From a bacterium (GTDB lineage: Bacteria; Acidobacteriota; Blastocatellia; Pyrinomonadales; Pyrinomonadaceae), in the NCBI GenBank assembly GCA_029945985.1, contig JAQSDP010000460.1:1-12962 (forward strand): a stretch of DNA of 12,962 bases, written 5' to 3'. The translations under genes were made by a program, and so were the position numbers. Positions 1 through 6,730 of this stretch are shown here, piece by piece. Position 1 is the first letter of the stretch, and each line of letters opens with the position of its first letter. The notes under the pieces were generated by a model. It was not told the origin of the DNA. It searched no databases and was given only the letters and a program-made list of their open reading frames with translations.

Positions 1-266
1 TATGCGAGCTTCAGCTTTATCTCGGGATCATTCGGACGCACCTCGACCGCACGCTTGAACATCTGCTCTGCGCCGCTAAAATCACCCTTGCGGATCATCT
101 TGTCGCCCTGCTTCACCAGCGACTTCGCATCCTCCGATATCGGCTTGACGTCGTCCTTGGCGAACGCGGGAACGCACACAAACGCGAATAGAAACAGTGA
201 AAGTGCGGCGCGCTGCAAACGGAAAGGAAGCTGGGAATTAACGTAGCCCGCAGGGTGATGGATCAT
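1..266 (-). CDS. Secreted TPR-repeat protein, N-terminal part (cut by the left edge)
   Basis: The first 88 residues are visible; the gene continues beyond position 1. The ATG at 266-264 follows a strong Shine-Dalgarno sequence (AAGGAGGAAG, minus strand of 271-280), which fixes the start. The N-terminus has basic and polar residues, then a hydrophobic core (ALSLFLFAFVCVPAFA, about residues 21-36) that looks like a signal peptide with cleavage after AFA. From about residue 45 the sequence reads as a tetratricopeptide repeat: helix A (SLVKQGDKMIRKGDF), helix B (GAEQMFKRAVEVRPNDPE), with the usual Gly, Ala, Ala and Pro positions. TPRs mediate protein-protein contacts, so this is probably a periplasmic or envelope scaffold; no catalytic domain is visible. 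It lies 31 bp downstream of the glycosylase gene on the same strand and is probably co-transcribed with it. TPR assignment is fairly sure; the specific role is unknown. Confidence 0.85.
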   Translation of the reverse strand, partial: MIHHPAGYVNSQLPFRLQRAALSLFLFAFVCVPAFAKDDVKPISEDAKSLVKQGDKMIRKGDFSGAEQMFKRAVEVRPNDPEIKLKLA

Positions 267-270
267 TGAC

Positions 271-280
271 CTTCCTCCTT
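271..280 (-). promoter_or_regulatory. Strong ribosome binding site of the TPR gene
   Basis: Read on the minus strand this is AAGGAGGAAG, a near-complete anti-16S match, 4 nt before the ATG at 266-264 (the GGAGG core lies slightly further away). It decides the start of the TPR gene and contrasts with most other starts in the window, which lack such a site. Confidence 0.75.
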
Positions 281-297
281 TCCGTTATCGATTTAAA

Positions 298-960
298 TCA
301 CTTGAGGATCTCGCCGGTCTTCATTGACCAAAGCACGAGATCCATTTCGTCAAAATCGATTCCGGTCCTATTTGTCAGGTGCTTGAGCTTTTGCTCGACC
401 GTTAGATACCTCGAACGCGTATTTGGTGGCTTTGGGTCGTCAATTATTTTCAACTCGGCCAGACACCGGAGCACGTGCTTGTCGAGGATCGCATATCCTT
501 TGAATCCAACGTTTCGCAGATAATGGCTCGCCTCTTTATACCCGAGCCCCTTGATGCCTTTTTCCTTCACCAGCCAATCGCGTCTCGAAAGATCGCAATC
601 AAAGCTTTCGAGCTTTGCCCGAAGCTTCAACCCGCAATGCTTCTTCAGAAAATCGCGGGACTCAACTATATACCTCGACCGGGCCCGTGGATAGCGGTGA
701 ACGCCGACCAACGCATTCATCAACTCATCGTGCGACCCCCGCTTCAACAGCGGCCTCACCGCATCGATCGACCGCAGCCCCATCTTGGCCGAGCATCCAC
801 CGGTAAAGAAACAGAAAACCATCTCCTCCCAATGCCTCGCGTCGCTCCCCGTCTCCCGGATCTCGCGAAACTCAGCCAACCGCCCCGAGATCTCATCCCG
901 ACGCTCCCGATGAACTTCCCTAATACGGTCAACCGTAACTGGTTCTAATGGCTTTTTCAC
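298..960 (-). CDS. Ogg2-type 8-oxoguanine DNA glycosylase / AP lyase
   Basis: A 220-residue protein of the HhH-GPD glycosylase superfamily, which would excise 8-oxoguanine from DNA and cut the resulting abasic site (base excision repair, cytoplasm). The helix-hairpin-helix (IKGLGYKEASHYLRN, about 136-150) carries the predicted Schiff-base lysine K142, and the catalytic aspartate is D160 in AILDKH. The 18-residue spacing matches K129/D147 of the Methanocaldococcus jannaschii enzyme as I remember it. The protein ends exactly in lysine (TGEILK, K220); a C-terminal lysine used for base recognition is an Ogg2 hallmark. The length (about 210) also fits Ogg2 rather than Ogg1 or AGOG. The start is GTG, just after an in-frame TAG; a GGAGG lies 13 nt upstream (974-978). 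No later Met precedes the conserved core except M47, which would remove the first helix. Ogg2 is mostly archaeal, so transfer is possible. Function call is strong. Confidence 0.9.
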   Translation of the reverse strand: MKKPLEPVTVDRIREVHRERRDEISGRLAEFREIRETGSDARHWEEMVFCFFTGGCSAKMGLRSIDAVRPLLKRGSHDELMNALVGVHRYPRARSRYIVESRDFLKKHCGLKLRAKLESFDCDLSRRDWLVKEKGIKGLGYKEASHYLRNVGFKGYAILDKHVLRCLAELKIIDDPKPPNTRSRYLTVEQKLKHLTNRTGIDFDEMDLVLWSMKTGEILK

Positions 961-1210
961 CTAAGTAAGTAGTCCTCCATCATATGACCCGCACCAAAGC
1001 CCAGTCAAAGTTTCTCCTAGCCAGGACCGCACGCGTCCCGCGGGCACGCCGCGTATGCGGCAAGGCGTTCGTTCTTTTCGTGTACCTTCGTTGGTGCTTT
1101 GATTTGAAACCCTGAACACCTGAAAAGAACCCATGCTTGCAACATCATCCCGAACCGCTAAAAAGGGTTGACACGTTTGTTGCATCTGTGGCAACATACT
1201 TACCCGTCTT

Positions 1211-1282
1211 CAGCGACCGGGGCAAAAGATGTTTGAAAGCCGAAGCTTGAACTCTTAGGCGGCAGGACAGCCCCGTAAGCTG
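1211..1282 (+). other. Possible structured RNA segment (nested stems)
   Basis: CAGC at 1211-1214 pairs with GCTG at 1279-1282, and CGGGGC at 1218-1223 pairs with GCCCCG at 1270-1275. The two stems are separated by a symmetric 3x3 internal loop (GAC / TAA). Inside is a small hairpin, AAGC-CGAA-GCTT. This order of co-linear stems is more than a single chance dyad, but I do not recognise the structure as a known riboswitch or small RNA, and no terminator follows it. It is a candidate only. Confidence 0.25.
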
Positions 1283-1342
1283 TTGAAAGTTCGTGTAAGT
1301 ATTAGATCTTGATTCAAATGACTCAACATCACCCTTACTGAA

Positions 1343-1492
1343 ATGTTTCGACTCAAACAGGTTACCAGCAGAATGGCGGCTAAATATCTGGCATCGAATT
1401 ACGGAAAAACTCCATCTGAACATCGTCACTTCTTTGACGCTTTTCATGGCGGAAATAAGGGATTGAAATTGCCCTATAGAGGTATGTTATAA
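1343..1492 (+). CDS. Possible 49-residue small protein (doubtful)
   Basis: The frame opens with ATG at 1343 (MFRLKQVTSRM...) and ends at TAA 1490-1492, giving 49 residues that are basic and contain HRHFFDAFHGG. An internal ATG at 1373 would give 39 residues. No Shine-Dalgarno site precedes either ATG, and the stop codon lies inside the -10 box of the dacB promoter. The composition looks protein-like, but length and context are compatible with chance. I recognise no family. Confidence 0.15.
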   Translation: MFRLKQVTSRMAAKYLASNYGKTPSEHRHFFDAFHGGNKGLKLPYRGML

Positions 1493-1493
1493 T
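1463..1493 (+). promoter_or_regulatory. Sigma70-type promoter of dacB (extended -10)
   Basis: A perfect TATAAT (1488-1493) is preceded by TG at 1485-1486, giving the extended -10 TGTTATAAT. A TTGAAA (1463-1468) could serve as -35 with a long 19-bp spacer. The expected transcription start is near 1500, giving a leader of about 50 nt before the dacB ATG at 1550. This is the best promoter match in the window. Confidence 0.65.
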
Positions 1494-1549
1494 CAGGTTT
1501 GGCACCTCTTGCACCTCGCAGAACAGCCAGCCGGGAACCAGAAGAATAA

Positions 1550-2950
1550 ATGCCTACAACGAGCCGTAAAATCCAGATTTGGTATTGCATTGTCATCCTC
1601 GTTTTTAGCCTTTCGGCTTCTATTTCGGCCCAGACCGCACCTTTTCTTCAGGACATTCAGGTCAAGAGGGACACTCCTGTCCAGACGTCGAACCCGCTTG
1701 TCAGAAAAACATCAAGCGTCGATGTAGTAAACCCGGCCACGTCATCGTACAGCCCGATCGTCACGACAATTCCTGTTCTAGAGAATTTCGCGATACCGGG
1801 ATATTCCGGAATTTTGGTGGAAACCCTTGACGGTGAAAAGGTAGTCGAAAGCGGCGCGAATCTGCCCTATAACCCGGCCTCGAACGCGAAGATCGCAACG
1901 ACCTACGCGGTCATCAAGACCTTCGGCCCTGACTATCGGTTTGCCACCAGCGTTTGGACCGACGGTTCGTGGGAAGCCGAGACCGGTACGATCCACGGCA
2001 ATTTATATGTCTCCGGGCGAGATCCGGTGTTCGGTTTTGAGCACGGCGTCGCCCTCGCTCAGGAACTCAACCGGATGGGCATTCGTAATATTCAAGGCGA
2101 CCTTGTCGTTACCGACAATTTCGCGATGAACTATACGAACTCCGCGGCAACCTCGAGCAAGTCGCTCTTCGCCACCTTCGACGCCGCCAAACGTTCCGCG
2201 GCCGCTACGCGAAACTGGCAGAATTTCCTGGTAAATTCCGGCAAGCTCAACTCGGCAACGTCCGCAACTCCGAGCGTTAGCTTCTCGGGGGCCGTTTACG
2301 TTTCCTCGATGCCGAGCAACGCCAAGCTCATCTTCTCGCACGAATCTGCACCAATGCGCGAGATCGTGAAGACGATGATGTGCTACTCGAACAATTTCCT
2401 TGCCGAAAGGCTGGGCGATCTGGTCGGAGGATCATTTGCCGTATCGCGGATCGTTCAGCGAAACACGGGCGTTCAACCTGCGGAATTCTATCTCGCAACC
2501 TCGAGCGGCCTCGGCATCAATCGAGTAACTCCGGCTGCGATGATGAAATTGCTGCGAGTCCTTCGCAACGACCTCGCTCGGTATCGAATGACCTTCGCCG
2601 ACGTTATGCCCGTCGCGGGAATCGATAAAGGCACGCTGGAAGGCCGCTTCGACAGCGATTTCTCGGTCGGCAGCGTCATCGGCAAGACTGGCACCCTCGG
2701 CAATACCGACGGCGGCGTAAGTGCCCTAGCCGGTGAAGTGAATACTCGCGGCGGACGTCTGCTGTTCGTTATCTTCAACCAACGCGGCAGCGTCGCCCGA
2801 TTCCGCTCATTCCAGAATCTCTACGTATCGACCATCCAGGGCCAGTTCGGCGGCGCCGCCCCGATCAGCTACAGCCCGATCTCGCTCGATTACCGGCTAT
2901 CAAAAACCAAGTTCTCATACCCGGTTGGCAGCAGCGTGGGAACCGAATGA
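1550..2950 (+). CDS. dacB: D-alanyl-D-alanine carboxypeptidase/endopeptidase, PBP4 type (peptidase S13)
   Basis: A 466-residue periplasmic penicillin-binding protein that removes terminal D-Ala from, or cleaves cross-links in, peptidoglycan. A signal peptide covers about residues 1-27 (hydrophobic core IWYCIVILVFSLSASIS, cleavage near ISAQ). A 50-residue linker without clear structure follows. All three serine acyl-enzyme motifs are present: S111-N-A-K114, S280-N-N282 and K379-T-G381. From SxxK to SxN is about 170 residues, against about 240 in E. coli PBP4 (from memory), so the extra domains inserted there appear reduced. The ATG directly follows an in-frame TAA (1547-1549), so no longer start exists; the Shine-Dalgarno is weak (GAAG). 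The gene stands alone, with its own promoter and terminator. Family assignment is firm; the split between carboxypeptidase and endopeptidase activity cannot be read from sequence. Confidence 0.93.
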   Translation: MPTTSRKIQIWYCIVILVFSLSASISAQTAPFLQDIQVKRDTPVQTSNPLVRKTSSVDVVNPATSSYSPIVTTIPVLENFAIPGYSGILVETLDGEKVVESGANLPYNPASNAKIATTYAVIKTFGPDYRFATSVWTDGSWEAETGTIHGNLYVSGRDPVFGFEHGVALAQELNRMGIRNIQGDLVVTDNFAMNYTNSAATSSKSLFATFDAAKRSAAATRNWQNFLVNSGKLNSATSATPSVSFSGAVYVSSMPSNAKLIFSHESAPMREIVKTMMCYSNNFLAERLGDLVGGSFAVSRIVQRNTGVQPAEFYLATSSGLGINRVTPAAMMKLLRVLRNDLARYRMTFADVMPVAGIDKGTLEGRFDSDFSVGSVIGKTGTLGNTDGGVSALAGEVNTRGGRLLFVIFNQRGSVARFRSFQNLYVSTIQGQFGGAAPISYSPISLDYRLSKTKFSYPVGSSVGTE

Positions 2951-2975
2951 TCTTTGAATTAACCTGAAATGAATT

Positions 2976-2998
2976 CCGCCCGGATTTGGGCGGTTTTT
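2976..2998 (+). terminator. Rho-independent terminator of dacB
   Basis: CCGCCC (2976-2981), loop GGATTT, GGGCGG (2988-2993), then TTTTT. This GC-rich 6-bp stem with a T-run 26 nt after the dacB stop is a standard intrinsic terminator and separates dacB from murJ. Confidence 0.85.
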
Positions 2999-3050
2999 AC
3001 TTTTATGCCTGCTTGTAGGACTCGCGCGGATGGTGCAAACTCTTGGTTTG

Positions 3051-3056
3051 TATAAG
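3051..3056 (+). promoter_or_regulatory. Possible -10 box of murJ
   Basis: TATAAG lies 8 nt before the murJ ATG, with no Shine-Dalgarno site between. No good -35 hexamer sits 16-18 bp upstream. If used, the transcript would begin at or within a few bases of the start codon, that is leaderless or nearly so. The call rests on one hexamer. Confidence 0.35.
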
Positions 3057-3064
3057 CCATCCCG

Positions 3065-4828
3065 ATGAGCGAAATCGAAAAAGAGTCGACCGAGGCAGAA
3101 CAACCCGAAGAACTCGCTGAACCGATCCGCGACGAGGCTTTAGCCGAGGAAAAGCCAGCGTCCAAGCAACAAAGCGTCGCCCGCTCGGCCGGCGTCGTAT
3201 CGATCGCAGTGATGTTCTCCCGGGTCCTGGGATTGGTAAGAGAGATCGTCTTCGCTCATTTCTTCGGTGTGGGCTTTATCAACGACGCATTCCAAGTCGC
3301 CTTTCGTATCCCGAACGTCCTTCGAGATCTCTTCGCGGAAGGGGCCCTTTCAGCCGCGTTCGTGAAAGTCTTTACTGACTATCAGATCCATAAAAGCGAG
3401 AAGGAAGCATGGCGCCTCGCAAGCCTCGTCCTGAACGGATTGGCGGTTGTTCTGAGTGTCATTACAATAATCGGGATCGTCTTCTCCAAGCAGTTCGTTG
3501 ATCTTATTGCCGATGGATTCTCGCCGGAAAAGGCGGCACTCGCCACAACACTCACACAGATAATGTTCCCGTTCATCCTGCTCGTTGCCTTGGCTGCGGT
3601 CGCGATGGGCGTGCTGAATACCAGAGGGATATTCGGCGTTCCAGCCTCCGCCTCGACGGTGTTCAACATCTGTTCGATCGCGTTCGGACTCGCATTTGCC
3701 TATTGGTTGAGCGGCGGGAGTTGGGTGAGGTCGATCGACGAGAACCTAGTTCCCGATAGTGCCGCGCAGTGGGCGATAGTCGGTATGGCGATCGGTACCC
3801 TGATCGGGGGAGCGGCTCAGTTCTTGATGCAGGTTCCATCGCTGATCAAGGTCGGGTTTCGCTTCATCCCGGAGCTGAGCTTTACTGATCCCGGCGTCAA
3901 AAGGGTGATGGCGCTGATGGGCCCGGCGATAATCGGCACGTCTGCGGTTCAGGTGAACGTGCTTGTAAATACGTTCTTTGTTTCGGGCATCGATGGCGGC
4001 ATCTCATGGCTCGGATATGCATTTCGCCTAATGCAGTTCCCTATCGGACTGTTTGGCGTGGCGGTCGGAACTGCGTCGGTTCCGGTGCTGTCGCGAATGG
4101 CTAGCGAAGGCCGGATGCAGGATTTTCGAAACACGCTGTCGTCGTCGATCAGCCTTGTTTTCCTAATGACGCTGCCGTCGGCCTGCGGGCTGATCGTACT
4201 AGGCGAGCCGATCATTCGGCTGCTCTACTCAAACGGCGGAATGTTTCGTGAATCCGACGTGCCGATGGCAGCGTGGGCATTGAGCGGTTACGCGATCGGC
4301 TTAACTGGCTACGCGGCGATCAAGGTTCTGTCGCCCGCCTTCTATGCTCTTGATGACGCGAAGACTCCGATGATGATCGCCCTTGTATCGATAGTGGTGA
4401 ATGTCGTCGCCTCTTATTTCTTGATGAAGGTTCTGACGGGAGTGCTCGTGACCGAAACCACTCCAAGCGGGATCGGCCACGTAGGTGTTGCTCTCGCAAC
4501 GTCATGCGTAGCGTTGGTCAACTTCTTCGCCCTCGCCTGGTTCATGCGGGGCAAGATCAAACGGCTGAACGGCCGCGAGATCTTCGCATCATTTATCAAG
4601 ATCGCGATCGCCTCGGCGGTGATGTCAGTTGTGGCGTACTTCAGCTTCCATTACCTGACCGAACAGTTTCCCGTAAAACATTTTTCGACTCGGCTAATTG
4701 AGGCTTTCGTGCCGATCGGTCTCGCGGGTATCGCGTTCGTCATAGCGGCGAAGATCTTGAGAGTAAGCGAGTTAGAGAAACTATTCGTCTCGTTGAGTAG
4801 AAAACTTGGTAGGGGTTCGCGGGCATGA
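3065..4828 (+). CDS. murJ: Lipid II flippase MurJ
   Basis: A 587-residue inner-membrane protein of the MOP/MVF family, which moves lipid II from the cytoplasmic to the periplasmic face for peptidoglycan synthesis. After a 40-residue hydrophilic tail there are about 14 hydrophobic segments. Residues known to be essential in E. coli MurJ are matched in context: R53 and R59 (SRVLGLVRE; E. coli R18, R24), D74 (INDAF; D39), R87 (NVLRD; R52) and R321 (AFRLMQFP; R270). The N-terminal tail is unusual: 12 acidic and 3 basic residues in the first 30. The ATG at 3065 is the first in frame near the promoter; the next Met (residue 50) lies inside the first membrane helix, so a shorter protein is unlikely. 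The stop overlaps the next gene in GCATGA, indicating translational coupling. Very confident. Confidence 0.96.
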   Translation: MSEIEKESTEAEQPEELAEPIRDEALAEEKPASKQQSVARSAGVVSIAVMFSRVLGLVREIVFAHFFGVGFINDAFQVAFRIPNVLRDLFAEGALSAAFVKVFTDYQIHKSEKEAWRLASLVLNGLAVVLSVITIIGIVFSKQFVDLIADGFSPEKAALATTLTQIMFPFILLVALAAVAMGVLNTRGIFGVPASASTVFNICSIAFGLAFAYWLSGGSWVRSIDENLVPDSAAQWAIVGMAIGTLIGGAAQFLMQVPSLIKVGFRFIPELSFTDPGVKRVMALMGPAIIGTSAVQVNVLVNTFFVSGIDGGISWLGYAFRLMQFPIGLFGVAVGTASVPVLSRMASEGRMQDFRNTLSSSISLVFLMTLPSACGLIVLGEPIIRLLYSNGGMFRESDVPMAAWALSGYAIGLTGYAAIKVLSPAFYALDDAKTPMMIALVSIVVNVVASYFLMKVLTGVLVTETTPSGIGHVGVALATSCVALVNFFALAWFMRGKIKRLNGREIFASFIKIAIASAVMSVVAYFSFHYLTEQFPVKHFSTRLIEAFVPIGLAGIAFVIAAKILRVSELEKLFVSLSRKLGRGSRA

Positions 4829-5328
4829 TCAGAAATTTCAACGGTATCGAGCCCCGAATTCACGAAACGGCATACGTCACGGACGACGCGATCATCGTCG
4901 GTGACGTCGAGATCGGCCGGGACTCAAGCATCTGGTTTGGCTCCATTCTTCGCGGCGATGTGAACAACATCCGCATTGGAGAGCGAACCAATATTCAGGA
5001 CCAGACGATCATTCATGTCAGTTCGAAGGGGTTGCCGACAATCGTTGAAGACGAGGTAACTGTCGGACATCGTGTCACCCTTCACGCCTGCCATGTCGAA
5101 CGCGGATGTTTGATCGGCATCGGCGCGATCTTGATGGATGGTGTGCGAGTCGGTGCGAACTCTCTGGTCGGCGCGGGTTCCCTTCTCACGCCAGGCACCC
5201 AGATCCCGCCGCGTTCCTTGGTCATCGGGTCGCCCGCCCGAGTGAAACGCGAGTTGACCGAAGTCGAGCTAGCGTCGCTGGAAGAGTCGTGGAAGAACTA
5301 CGTTGAGTTGAAGAATCATTACCGTTGA
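4825..5328 (+). CDS. Gamma-class carbonic anhydrase family protein (left-handed beta-helix)
   Basis: A 167-residue protein of the gamma-carbonic anhydrase/PaaY/YrdA family, which forms trimers of left-handed parallel beta-helices built from hexapeptide repeats (for example VGDVEIGRDSSIWFGSIL, IGIGAILMDGVRVGANSLVG). The three zinc-type histidines are in place: H64 (IIHV), H82 (VGHRV) and H87 (LHACH), with the typical 5-residue spacing of the last two. R43 and D45 (RGDVNN) and Q58-D59 match active-site positions of archaeal Cam. The acidic loop of Cam is absent, as in the shorter CamH-like members. A C-terminal helix (about 144-167) closes the helix stack. Likely activity is CO2/bicarbonate interconversion in the cytoplasm, but many family members have weak or unknown activity. 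Its ATG overlaps the murJ stop. Family is certain, activity is inferred. Confidence 0.9.
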   Translation: MIRNFNGIEPRIHETAYVTDDAIIVGDVEIGRDSSIWFGSILRGDVNNIRIGERTNIQDQTIIHVSSKGLPTIVEDEVTVGHRVTLHACHVERGCLIGIGAILMDGVRVGANSLVGAGSLLTPGTQIPPRSLVIGSPARVKRELTEVELASLEESWKNYVELKNHYR

Positions 5329-5389
5329 TCTTTTCGTGATTCGCGACCTTGCTCTATGCCATCGCGTCTATGCGTTAAACTACCTCCTT

Positions 5390-6730
5390 ATGTCCAAGAC
5401 CAACCCAGCCCGCGGGATGCGCGATTTTCTTCCCGCCGACGTACGCAAACGCAATTACGTCATCAATATCATTAAGGAAGTCTACGAATCCTACGGCTTC
5501 GAGCCGCTGGAGACACCGGCCGTCGAGAACATCGAAACCTTGATGGGCAAGTACGGCGAGGAAGGCAATCAGCTTATCTTTCGGATCCTGAAGCGCGGCG
5601 AGAAACTTGACCTGGAAAGGGTTCACACGCAGAACGATCTCTCCGACCTGGCTCTGCGCTACGACCTGACCGTACCTCTTGCCCGCGTCGTCGCCAACAA
5701 TAAGAACGCCCTTCCAAAATTTTTCAAACGCTATCAGATACAGCCTGTATGGCGTGCCGATCGGCCGGCTCGCGGGCGGTTTCGAGAGTTTTATCAGTGC
5801 GATGTCGACGCGATCGGATCGACGTCAATGGCGGTTGAGGGTGAGCTGATCTCCGCTGTCAGTACTATCTTGAAGCGGCTCGGATTCGACGACTTTGTCG
5901 TTCGGCTCAACCACCGCAAGGTTCTCGCCGATATTCTCGACACTGCTGGGGTCCCTTCGGACCTACATAGCGAGGCTCTAGTCGCGATCGATAAGCTGGA
6001 CAAGATAGGCACAGAGGGCGTCGCGTTGGAACTAGCTCAACGGGGCATTTCGGAGAACTCCGCGGAGATGCTGCTGCAAATATTCGAGCAGACGCAGAAG
6101 ATCATTGGCGAAGGCAAGGATGTTAATCGGACGATCGTCAGCAACCTGATCAATATAGTCGGCAACAAGGTCTTGACCGAGATCGGCCAGATATTGAGAT
6201 TTGCGGAAGGGGTTCCCGTGCAGCTCGACCCGAGCCTCGCCCGCGGCCTTTCCTATTACACGGGAGCGATCATCGAGGTAAACGTTCCTGATCTGCCGGG
6301 CAGCCTGGCCGGGGGCGGTCGATACGATGGGTTGATCGGGATGTTTGGTAAAGAGCAGATTCCGGCATGCGGAGTCTCACTGGGATTGGAGCGGATCCTG
6401 GTCGTGATGGACGAGCGTGGCATGTTCCCGCCTGAGATCGCGGAATCGACCCCAGCCGATGTAATGGTTACCGTCTGGAGTGACGACACGATCGGCGAAT
6501 CGCTCAAACTCGCGACTGAGCTTCGACGAAAAGGCCTTCGAGTAACGGTCTATCCCGAAGCTGACAAATTCGCCAAGCAGATGAAATACGCCGATGCGAT
6601 CGGCGTGCCATACGTCTGCGTGATGGGCGAAAGCGAGATCGCCAAAGGCAAGGTAACGTTGAAGGATATGCGAACCGGCGAACAGCAATCGGTCGCGCGG
6701 ACAGAGATTGCATTGGGGATAAGAAAATGA
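5390..6730 (+). CDS. hisS: Histidyl-tRNA synthetase, eukaryote-like branch
   Basis: Class II aminoacyl-tRNA synthetase of 446 residues that charges tRNA-His in the cytoplasm. The start is ATG 5390, because the family N-terminus NPARGMRDFLP follows directly; an upstream in-frame GTG (5336) would add 18 residues unlike the family. Visible motifs are LRYDLTVP (about 89-96), motif 2 (VWRADRPARGRFREFYQ, about 120-136), LARGLSYYTG (HisA, about 283-292), GGGRYDG (about 308-314) and motif 3 (GVSLGLERI, about 328-336), then the anticodon-binding domain (about 355-446). The block LRYDLTVP and the REFYQCD ending of motif 2 match eukaryotic and archaeal HisRS rather than the usual bacterial LRPEGT / RQFHQ type. 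There is no Shine-Dalgarno site; a -10-like TAAACT ends 8 nt before the ATG. The stop overlaps the next start (ATGA). Very confident. Confidence 0.95.
   Translation: MSKTNPARGMRDFLPADVRKRNYVINIIKEVYESYGFEPLETPAVENIETLMGKYGEEGNQLIFRILKRGEKLDLERVHTQNDLSDLALRYDLTVPLARVVANNKNALPKFFKRYQIQPVWRADRPARGRFREFYQCDVDAIGSTSMAVEGELISAVSTILKRLGFDDFVVRLNHRKVLADILDTAGVPSDLHSEALVAIDKLDKIGTEGVALELAQRGISENSAEMLLQIFEQTQKIIGEGKDVNRTIVSNLINIVGNKVLTEIGQILRFAEGVPVQLDPSLARGLSYYTGAIIEVNVPDLPGSLAGGGRYDGLIGMFGKEQIPACGVSLGLERILVVMDERGMFPPEIAESTPADVMVTVWSDDTIGESLKLATELRRKGLRVTVYPEADKFAKQMKYADAIGVPYVCVMGESEIAKGKVTLKDMRTGEQQSVARTEIALGIRK

Larger units (their letters stand above)
961..1549. other. Long intergenic region, no convincing gene
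   Basis: This separates the minus-strand ogg2-TPR pair from plus-strand dacB. Its left third (about 1021-1140) is rich in short GC palindromes (CCCGCGGG, CCGC-GTAT-GCGG) and reads like a decayed dispersed repeat. At 1168-1173 there is a TTGACA followed by a 6-bp dyad (TGTTGC 1178-1183 / GCAACA 1191-1196). The segment 1211-1282 can fold with two nested stems. A strong extended -10 promoter for dacB lies at 1486-1493. Two minus-strand reading frames (961-1197 and 1145-1447) have no Shine-Dalgarno site, no recognisable motif and atypical composition, so I do not call them genes. Confidence 0.6.

Noticed and set aside
290..299. GATTTAAATC palindrome at the ogg2 stop
   Set aside because: AT-rich 10-bp palindrome in a short spacer with no second copy or associated promoter; likely chance.
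475..948. 157-residue plus-strand frame opposite the glycosylase gene
   Set aside because: It lies wholly antisense to a gene with clear catalytic motifs, shows no domain of its own and has no ribosome site.
961..1197. 78-residue minus-strand frame upstream of ogg2
   Set aside because: Composition reflects GC-rich repeat-like DNA; no recognisable motif, and it ends against the ogg2 start. Treated as non-coding.
1145..1447. 100-residue minus-strand frame
   Set aside because: No Shine-Dalgarno site at its ATG, no motif, and it overlaps the candidate structured segment and promoter region.
5336..5389. GTG start giving an 18-residue N-terminal extension of HisRS
   Set aside because: The extension has no family likeness, and the conserved RGMRDFLP block sits at the normal distance from ATG 5390.
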